NCBI GenBank assembly: GCA_028565635.1
Contig: JAOXYB010030687.1
Span: 1-14,760 of the forward strand
DNA length: 14,760 bases
DNA from: Phoronis ovalis
Lineage: Eukaryota > Phoronida > Phoronidae
Direction: 5' to 3'
Part shown: positions 1-9,300 of the stretch, piece by piece
How positions within the stretch are numbered: position 1 is the stretch's first letter
Layout: every line of letters begins with the position of its first letter
Made by a program: the position numbers and the translations under genes
Notes under the pieces: generated by a model
The model's input: the letters and a program-made list of their open reading frames with translations, nothing else
Database searches by the model: none
What the model was told of the DNA's origin: nothing

Positions 1-207
1 TGTTTGAGGGTTTCAAGAAAGAAAAGAAAACCTTAGTTTTAGTCTTGAGAACCCCAATTTCGAGTGGAGTAAAGAAAAGGAACCATTTCCTTATGCACTT
101 TTGGTCTGAATAAGAAAAAAGGAACCACAATCTTTTGTGTATTATACTAATGATGAATTCGTGTTATAATTCATGTTGCTAACAAGCTGATGTTTATCAC
201 TTTGCAG
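1..207 (+). other. 3' part of an intron upstream of exon 1
   Basis: No open frame continues through this AT-rich stretch. It ends in a pyrimidine-rich acceptor, TTTGCAG, directly before the first recognisable coding exon. It is read as the end of an intron of the CENP-E gene. Confidence 0.6.
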
Positions 208-347
208 TTGACAGCTAATTACGAAGAAGCAAACTCCACAATGCAAAAAAGTACATTTAATAAAACTGTTGAAATTCCTGTGGCTCTCAAGCAATTAGAA
301 ATTGAGCTCAAAGAGGAGAAAAAGTCCCACAATTCACTCAGATGCAG
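208..347 (+). CDS. CENPE: CENP-E exon 1 of window (residues 1-47)
   Basis: The acceptor is TTTGCAG and the donor is GTAAGT, a full consensus match. The exon enters in phase 0 (LTANYEEANS...) and leaves two bases, AG, which join G of the next exon to make Arg. It starts with a polar, Ser/Thr-rich stretch; coiled coil begins at about residue 23 (VEIPVALKQLEIELKEEKKS). The start of the protein is upstream, so no start codon is assigned. Confidence 0.72.
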
Positions 348-3300
348 GTAAGTTTAAATTTTTTCCCCTCAAATGTGCTGTTGTCCTAAAACCAGTATTA
401 AATAGTTATGTAAGAATATAGGATACATGCAGCACAGTAACATGCATCATGGCTTAATTGTATTTTTCTTCTATTTCAGGTATGATAAACTTTTTGCCGA
501 GACCAGTCAGACAAAAGGACGTCTGCTTTCTGAGGCAAATAAAGAACTTGATCAGCAGCGTCAACTTGATGAAAAAGAGAAAGTGTATAAAGAATCCACA
601 GCCACATACGCTCAAAGAATGAAGGAAAATGATGCACTGGTTAATACACTAAATAAGAAGGTAAAATAATGATTCGGATTCATTGCTCACTGCCAAAATT
701 ATAGCTTCTCATTAATATTTGACTGATAATGTTTTTCTGCACTAATACATACACAACAAATTTTACTTGAAGACTTTTCATCTACTGTACTATTAAAGAA
801 AAATTGTAACTTCAATTTTTACAACATCAAAGTCATATTTTGAAAAACAGTTTTCTAAATACGATCAACATGTTAATGTCATATCTTTGTCCAAAAGCAT
901 GCTCAAATTCAGTTTTAATTACACATATCTAGACTGACATAATTAATATTAATTTCAGATTTCATTTTTTTTATCAACTTTGACCTTAATGAAGTCATAT
1001 CTGAAAAGTTTATATAATTTAATGAGAATTATGAATTTAAACCTAAATTTATATTGTTGCGTTCTCATTTATTATGTAGGTGTATGAGCTCCAATGTCAG
1101 CTACAAAAATCTACAAGTGAATGTGAGATGTCTAGTCACAAGATGAGTAAAGCTGTACAGGAAGTAGAGAGTTTAAAGAAGGAATTAAGGGATCTCGAGA
1201 ACTTACAGGCGCAACATTTAAAAACACCTGGTAGACAGGAGATGGATCCCCAGAAACTAGTGCAGAGAATTAAACAGCTTGAATTCAATCTTGATCTTAC
1301 CAAACAAAAGTCGGACAAGTTTCAGCAACAGGCCAAGAGTTTAACAGGCTAGTTTCATGTCTAAAACTGAAGAAATGGTGTTGACATAAATCACCATTTC
1401 CTTTAATTGAAATTCAATACCCCCACCCCTAATCTGTCCTGGAATTATATTTTCTTTAGTTACTTTTAATAACTATAGTTCTTAGTAATCTGTTTATACT
1501 GTCACAGTGGTAATGGTGAGTGTCATCAAGTATGTTCTTGTGAAATAGGCTGGTCTATGAAGCATCACTCACTCGTATTTGATAGGATAAGAAAACATGA
1601 AATAATGCAATTGGTTCCTGGTTCCAAATATAATAACAAAATGAAATAAATTATGTGAACTGTAACTAGTTTTGTAATGGTTCAACAGAATGCAAAGACA
1701 TTTACATTTTACAAGAGCGTATCAGTTAACAGTTGCTATTGCTATATAATGAAATATGATTTTGTACAGATATGGAACAAAAATATGACAATATGCTGAT
1801 AGCCAGAAACGAACTTCAGCGACAGGTGCGGGATATACAACATAACCTTGGCCTTCAGAAAGAACAGTATCAGCTATTACAAGGAAGATACAATGGTTTA
1901 TCTGCTGAACTTACGCGTCTGCAACAACACTCAGACAAAATACAAGACGAATCCAGAAAGGTAAAATTATGACAGTCACAGATAACTTGGTTGCAATAAT
2001 GATCCATGCCTGCAAAATCATACTGCTGTAAAAATAAGTTGCATGTCATAGATGTGAATAACTTTTCAAAATGATATAAGCTTTCTATCTACTAGTTATC
2101 TTGGAATGCTTGTACAGATGTGTGCATAGTTTTGTCTTTTCTGGAGCTGTTAAGTACCGTAAACATTTACTTGACATTAACATGGTTTTTGAGAGTTTAT
2201 TTCAATAACTACTTGAATCAGTCATCTTTCATCTTACATTTTTTACAACAAATGTTTGTCACTCTTACAGTATCTCATTTTCATTTTCAGACATCACAAC
2301 AGCTAGATAATGTTGCATCTGAAAAAGCCGAACTGAAGTCAAAAGTTGAATCGTTAGAGGACAAGTTGAAACATGCACAATCTGCTTCTAGTGAGCAAGA
2401 TGCTTCTGTAGCCATTGTACAAAAGGAACTGAGGAAAAAGGAAGAGGAATTTAAAGATGTATGCATGTTATGTTTTATCTCTAACTTGCTGAACTTTATT
2501 TATTTAAATGTGTTATATCTTTCTTACATCATGCAGTAGATAAATACTGCCGAAATTGAGTTTATAAATGTTTCTACGGCTATATACAATTTACTGTTAT
2601 TTGCAACAAGTGGTGGAGTAAATAACTTGAAAACCAATTTTTGACTTTGTAAGTTTATGACATATTTAGTCTATGTAGAGACTACATACTCGTACGATTT
2701 TAACCAAAAGAAACTTAAATAATTTTACCGGTTCTTTTATTTGGAATTAGAATTTTAATTGTTTATATTTAAGGTGAAGGGAGAGTGCAGGCATTTGGAG
2801 CAAGTGATTAAGACTTTGGAAAGCAATGTTCTGGACATTGAAAATAAGCTACAGGTATCACAAATAAGTAATAAAGAAGCTGATGCTAATTTGAGCAAAG
2901 CAAGAAAGGAATTGGCAAGTAAACAAGAAATGTTGGAAGAGGTAATTTAATGTAGATATTATTTCCAGCAAATTTTTAAAAGAGCGTTTATAGTGATGTA
3001 AAAGTATCAGAACATTTCGAAAAAGTACTTCATACAAAAACACTGGTCTAGTGTTCATGCATGCAAGTGATCATCCTAAAACAAGGTAACTAAGTGGACA
3101 GCATAGAGCTGTAACTATAAAAATGTTATCTAAAATATGTATGTAAGATTCACATTTATAGTGATGTAAAAATATCAGAACATTTCGAAAAAGTACTTCA
3201 GTGCTGCTTTTGCTTTTTAGAAATTCATACCCCCGGGAGTATTTTTATGTGGCATTTATTTTATGAACTTGAATGGGTTTATAGGGCCTAAGTACACCAT

Positions 3301-6300
3301 AGCACGAGGCATTGTTGACACTACATACGAATATAGTACCGGCATATTAATACACATATTTTTTTCTCTTTTGGGGGGCGTGGCATTTTAATTTTTGGTG
3401 TTTTGCAATGTCAACATGTTGTACTTTCTGACTAAAGCAATAAAATACCAGAGATCATTACAATTTTTAAAAAATTTGAATTCAGGCTTATTTGCCACTG
3501 GAATAGTGCGATTCATGGGTCGATTTTGTTCTAACACGATTTTCTCAAATCAGTATGGTCAAGACTGCACGAAAATTTAACTGGTAGTGTATGAAAGAGT
3601 GTATGCTCACATTATGAAGAGATAATAGTTCGGGAATGTTGCTCTATTTGATATGTGCATGAATGTTACAACGTTTTTGTATTGAGTTGGATGGGGAGTC
3701 TAATGGTGTTCTTTGGCCATAGACACCTAATACTTATTTTTCCATTTAAAAGTGTTGGCCCGGGCCTGTACATCTAAAAATGCAGCAGTCCTAAGGTAAT
3801 ATAGCGTTTTCTGTGTTGTGCCTAATGTGTGACCTTTCTTAGGATGTGCAATACTTTCTTTACATTTTCATTTATACGTTGTTTGACAACATTGCCACGT
3901 GATCTTTTTGTGATATCTGTTGAAATTATTCTTTTTTAGTTACAAGATCAATGCAAACAGCAGGCAGCAGAGATTTGTAATCTTAACAGTTGTGTGAAAG
4001 AAACAGCAGCAAAGTTAGAACAGAGTGAAAGAGATAACAGAGAATCTGAAGCAAGCATAGCATCTTTGAAACGGGAATTAGAAATCAGCACAGAGAACCT
4101 TTTAGAAGAAAATTCAAATGACGTGGCTGCACTAGAAGAACAGCTGAAAGAAAAATCAGAAAGTTTGTCTGAAATGGAGAAAAAAATGACTGACAGAGAT
4201 GCACTTCTTAAGGATAAGGACAATCTTTTAGAAGAAAAATCTGCAAGTTTGTATGAAACAGAGATAAAAATTGGTCACCTGGATTCAGTTGTAAATGAAA
4301 AGAAAGAAATTTTAGAACAGTTGGAATGTATAAAACAGGAACTGTCAAGTAAAGTAACAGAGCTTGCGGAACTGGAACAAAAGTTATCTGAATCTGTTAC
4401 ACATACTGAAGACCTGCAAAGTCACCTTACTAAGTTACAAGAGGAATGCACTAAGAAAAATGAAAATGTACAAGAACTAGAGAAGAGATTGGTTGAAAAT
4501 TCTGGTGAGTTGGGTGAAAAATTGAACCAGTTGGAAGCAGATGTTACATGTAAAAATGAACTTATGGAGCAGCTTGAATCAAAACTAGTTGCCCTTGAAA
4601 AACAACTGAATGAAAAAGAAATGGAGATGGAAGAATTAACAATGAAGGCTGTCATTGTGGAAGATTTACTTAGCGTTGAAGATGATAATAACCAACTGAA
4701 AACAGACATCAAAGAAGCTAACACAGAACTTCAAAGGAAAGAACTTGAGGTAAATTAGGGCTGTTCTTATTTACTTGTAATGGGAAATACGTTTAAAGAA
4801 AATCTCACCATCCATAGTAAAACTTATTATTATATACATGAATTTATTGGAGCCCGACTATCCCCACTGTGTGTTGCGTAATAAGTGACTTCTATATATA
4901 AACTAAATCTGGATCAATCCTAACAGTGTTGGGGTGTATAGGTTGTATTTATCAACTTATCTTAGGATTCAGTTTGTTTTTTGCCTTTACTTTGAGTGTA
5001 ACACCTTGTCCCTCCTAATGTTCTGATTAAATTTTGGGTAAGCAAATAAAAAAACAAATTGAAGAAAGGTACATAAAGATATCTTAATTAGTTACATACT
5101 TTGTGTACCATATTGTATGACATGAAAAAATTTTGATCGATTATTATGAATCTTTATTTTAGTAGTATCATTATAAAATTTAATTGTGATAACTATTAAG
5201 GTGTCTAATTTAAATACTAGGCTAGACTAAAAAAAAGCCCTAAAAACTTTTTAAAAACCCCACACCCCTACCTATTCGGTTTTTGACAGCTTTCACCTAA
5301 AGAAGCAACAAGTTCTAAAATAGCAAGTAGATCCATTTGTTAATTTCCTTACAGGCAGAATACAAGTTTAAATTTCATGTCATAGTGTACTTCATTAATT
5401 CATGATCTGCAGAATAGCATTTAACTTGCTGAATTTTCTTACTAACAGGTGCAAAGATTGATGTGTGATATTGAAGAAAGTCAGCGTAAGTTAGTTGAAA
5501 TGGAACAAACTGTGAACGAGGCATTACTAGACACCAAGACTCAGGTCAGGGAGGCAGATGAAGCCGTACAAATGGTGAGTTGGTTTTGTTTCTTTGGATA
5601 TATTACTAAAAACGTGCTAAATACGCACTTGCCTAGTATAATGATCAAACATTACAAATGTACAACTGGTTTTTAATGTAATGTGAATGCACATACTGGC
5701 ATTTTATTGGAATGATTTGACATAAATTTTATAGCCATTGTAGCTGTAGCCAGTAATAGAATTGTTTCAGTAATTTATACATTTGATAATGATTTAGATG
5801 AGTAGAAAGAAGAACTGCATGCAGACAGCTGTAAACAAGTTGAAAGATGAAAATGAAGTACTCCAGAAAAAACTGGAAGAGGTATATTTTCTGAATATTG
5901 CCACTACTCTTTCATTTTATTTCATTGTTTGTTGTGAGCTCGCAAAAATTGCTATTTTGTAAACAAAACTTTAGCCTCAGTGTAAGTTTCTACAATATTA
6001 ATGAAAAATTTACTTGTAAGGCTAATATTGATACCTTGTGAATTTGTTTTATCCAGCTATCTGCAACTGTTCACAGTCTGCAAGAAAGTTGCACATCGGA
6101 GGAAGTATTAAGCAAGTTAAAGGAGGAACATGCCATGGAAATTCAACATGTAGTAGAGAATGAGAAATTACGGCTGGAAACCATTTTGGCAGAGGAACGA
6201 AACCATTTGAAAGAAGAAAAAGAAAAAGAGATTACTGAGCAGGTGTTAAACATGAGAGATCTCACGCTGGAAAAGATGAGGGAAATTGAGCAGGATATTA

Positions 6301-9300
6301 ATACCAAGCATGATGAGAAGGTAAAGTTGGATTTCAATGGAACCCTTTCTTGTTATTGTTTCAGTTGGAGATTAAAGGAGTAAATATCATTTTGTGCAAA
6401 GTCAACATGTTACATTGTTTGAATGCTTGCTTAACCAGCACATCCCTCTAATAGTAACGTTTGGAAACAGAAGGGGTTTTACTGATAATGATCATCATCC
6501 CTTTTCCTGGTTGTATAAGGATTGTTGTGGCAGAGGTAGATTTCTCCAAATCCTTTTGTGTTTAGTCACAAAAATGGTTTATTGCTACATAGTGTCTTTC
6601 AATATTTGATATGACTATGTCATTAGCATAATGTAAATTAGACTTTCAGTTTGAAATTTTTCTCGGAATATTGGTTACTCTTTATTGTCGCTATAGGTGT
6701 TTACGAGGGTGTCTATGATATAAACAAAGACTGTATTTTAATTTTTTATTTTTACTTAAAATGGTTTGCTACTTTACGGATGGACCACGATGTCACAAAA
6801 TCGCTCATGATTATTTGTTTTTTACGTAGATATATGAATTATATCTTGTAGGTTGCTATGCTTGAACAAACAATCAAATCCTTGGAAAATGAAAATTGTG
6901 ACTTACGATCTCAACTTAAGGCAGTACAAAATAGTCAAGAAGACCACGAATCTTTGAGTACCAAATTGGCTGAAGTTGAACTGGAGATGGAAAACTTACA
7001 ACAACAGTTTGAGGAAAAGGTATAATGATTATTACAATGTGTTAATCTGCCATACTAAAGAGTTGTTAAATTTGAAAATAAATACTCATTTGCAGTTTCC
7101 AAATTGCTGCACTGTGGCTTTTGGGAGTTATGCCGTGTCGGCGTCCTTGTAATGAATAATATTAGAGAACTTAAGATTCTCAAATAGGAGTAGCAAGGAG
7201 TGACAACATATCTATAATTATACCACAATAGACCTGATGTTACCATATGAATATACATATTAAATCGTATACAAAATGATAAATACATAATGTTGACATC
7301 TTTTTCAGAATGAGACTGTGAATTATTTAGAGCAACAACTGTCTGATGCAGCTGATAAATTAGAAGAAGCAGAAGAGGCAAGATTCCAAGATAAACAACA
7401 ATTTGATGAAATCAAGGTGACGAATTGGCTCATTGTGGTATTATTGAAGCTGTGTATTACTTTTTCTTAACAGTGTGGTGTTGGAAATAAATCCACTTAT
7501 ACTTTCAATTTTCGTGAAAATTTGATGAAAGTGATCTTCAAAAACCTGCTGTATTAGTATTTTTGTAAATAAAGCCTGAGATTCAGTCTTATGTAACATT
7601 TTGATGTGATACAAACTTTTAATTATCAACCATGGTGACATTTTCTGATTCTTACTCATGTACTTCATTATTTAACAGGCTCAAGGGAAAGCAATGATAG
7701 AAAAACTACAAAGTGAACTACAAGAAGCATCATCACTAACAGGAAGTGACGCTCAGGTTGACGTTCTGCAAAAAGAAAACAATACTCTCCAGGAAGAAGT
7801 ACAAATTATTAAAACAAAACTTAATGAGATTAACAATGAGTTAGAAAGAAGTAGCAAAATGCATAACAAGGAAATTGAACATTTGCAGAACTGTTGTATG
7901 GAATCGGATAAGGAACTGGAGGAGGAAAGAAGATTGCATGAAAAGGCTGAAGAAACTATAAAACAACTCCAGGTACTTAAGACTACATTAATAAGTACTC
8001 TACTAAGTTTTCAGTTAAATTTAATATCCTTTTTTACTTCGCTTTTCAGAAGTTTATGGCTTGCATTCAAACTTGCCTTTATAATTCCGTCAATATGCTG
8101 GAACCTAACTTTAGTTATAATTCAGTTTTTAGTTTGCTTACACCACTGACATATAGAAAAACAAATTTGAACTTTGTCTTTAATTCGTGGCAGGCATTTG
8201 AAGAAATTTTACTGTCTACGTTATAAGCAATAAATTAACAATATCAAAAAATATCCATTTGAACTATGTGTAAAGTAATTCTTCACAAATGTTTTCAACA
8301 AATTAGTAGCCATATTCCCATCAAAATGTAGTGTTTTAAATAACATGCTATTATTAGTGACGTTATCCTTTTATTTTTCCTCAACAGGTCAACTTGTCTA
8401 AGAAATTCTCAGATAGCAGTGATGATGTGATGATGACATTACAGAATGAGATGAAAGCTCTGCAGGAAAAGTTAAACAGGAAAAATGAAGAAATGGAGGT
8501 AGTGATCAAGCAGATGTATTTAGCTAGGTTATATCTTGTGATGATGCAATGTATATAAAATATTTGATACTACAATGAAAATAGTAGTTATGTCATACTA
8601 ATATCCTTCTTCCTGCTTATCACATAGAAATCCTTAGTCAAGCTCAAACATTTTTATTTTATTTTTATTTGTTACCCGGTTTATTCTGTATTAAACCCAT
8701 TTTTAGTTAGTTTGAGTGACTGTAGAGTCCTTTAGGCTTGTTATGTGTTGATTTACAATAAAAAAAATTATTTACTACAGAAAACTGAACAACACCTTCG
8801 AGAAGAAATTCAAATAAGGGAAAGATGTTGTGAAGAATCTGATGCTGAATTGACACAGGAGAAAAGAGATCATGAAAAAACTAAGCAAAAACTACAAAAG
8901 TCTGCTGGAAAATTATCCAGAGATCAAGAGAAGATCATAGGTGAGTAGCCTATATGACTTTTTATGAATATTACTTCTCACAATTAACGGTTATAGGCAT
9001 AATTTATGATTGCATACAATTTATGATGATAGTGGGACTGTCACAGTGATATTTGCCGTCAGTTAATTCTCTCACTGAGCCTCAATTACACAGGCAAAGC
9101 ATTTGTTTAAAATTAAGATTTACAGTTGTAGTTATATTTGGAAAACCATTAAATAGAAAATAAATTTTGGCACCATCTCAACATTTTCATCAAAGCTAGA
9201 GACCTCTAGCTAAAACAGGAAACTGAAGCTATTTTTTTGTAATCACTTCCAATATAAACAAAGCTATGGGGATGAGAAACAGTTTAGCAAAATTATGTAT

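Noticed and set aside
3395-3580. 61-codon plus-strand open frame in the largest intron
   Set aside because: Composition is unlike the gene, there is no acceptor-donor pair in phase, and no family motif. AT-rich introns yield such frames by chance.
4750-4880. AGGGCTGTTC at about 4757, like the outer end of the inverted-repeat element
   Set aside because: Only about 10 bases match and no partner arm was found nearby, so it is not called as a second copy.
6394-6851. Two open frames of 71 and 66 codons in the intron between exons 10 and 11
   Set aside because: Both are rich in F, I, Y and C, one runs straight into the exon 11 acceptor, and the exon 10-exon 11 junction works without them.
7055-7381. 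108-codon minus-strand frame over exon 12 and its upstream intron
   Set aside because: It overlaps exon 12 antisense and has no recognisable domain or splice support.
7973-8149. In-frame extension of exon 13 with a hydrophobic, membrane-like sequence
   Set aside because: A membrane segment does not fit a kinetochore coiled coil. The GTACTT donor and the phase-0 acceptor at 8388 explain the gene without it.
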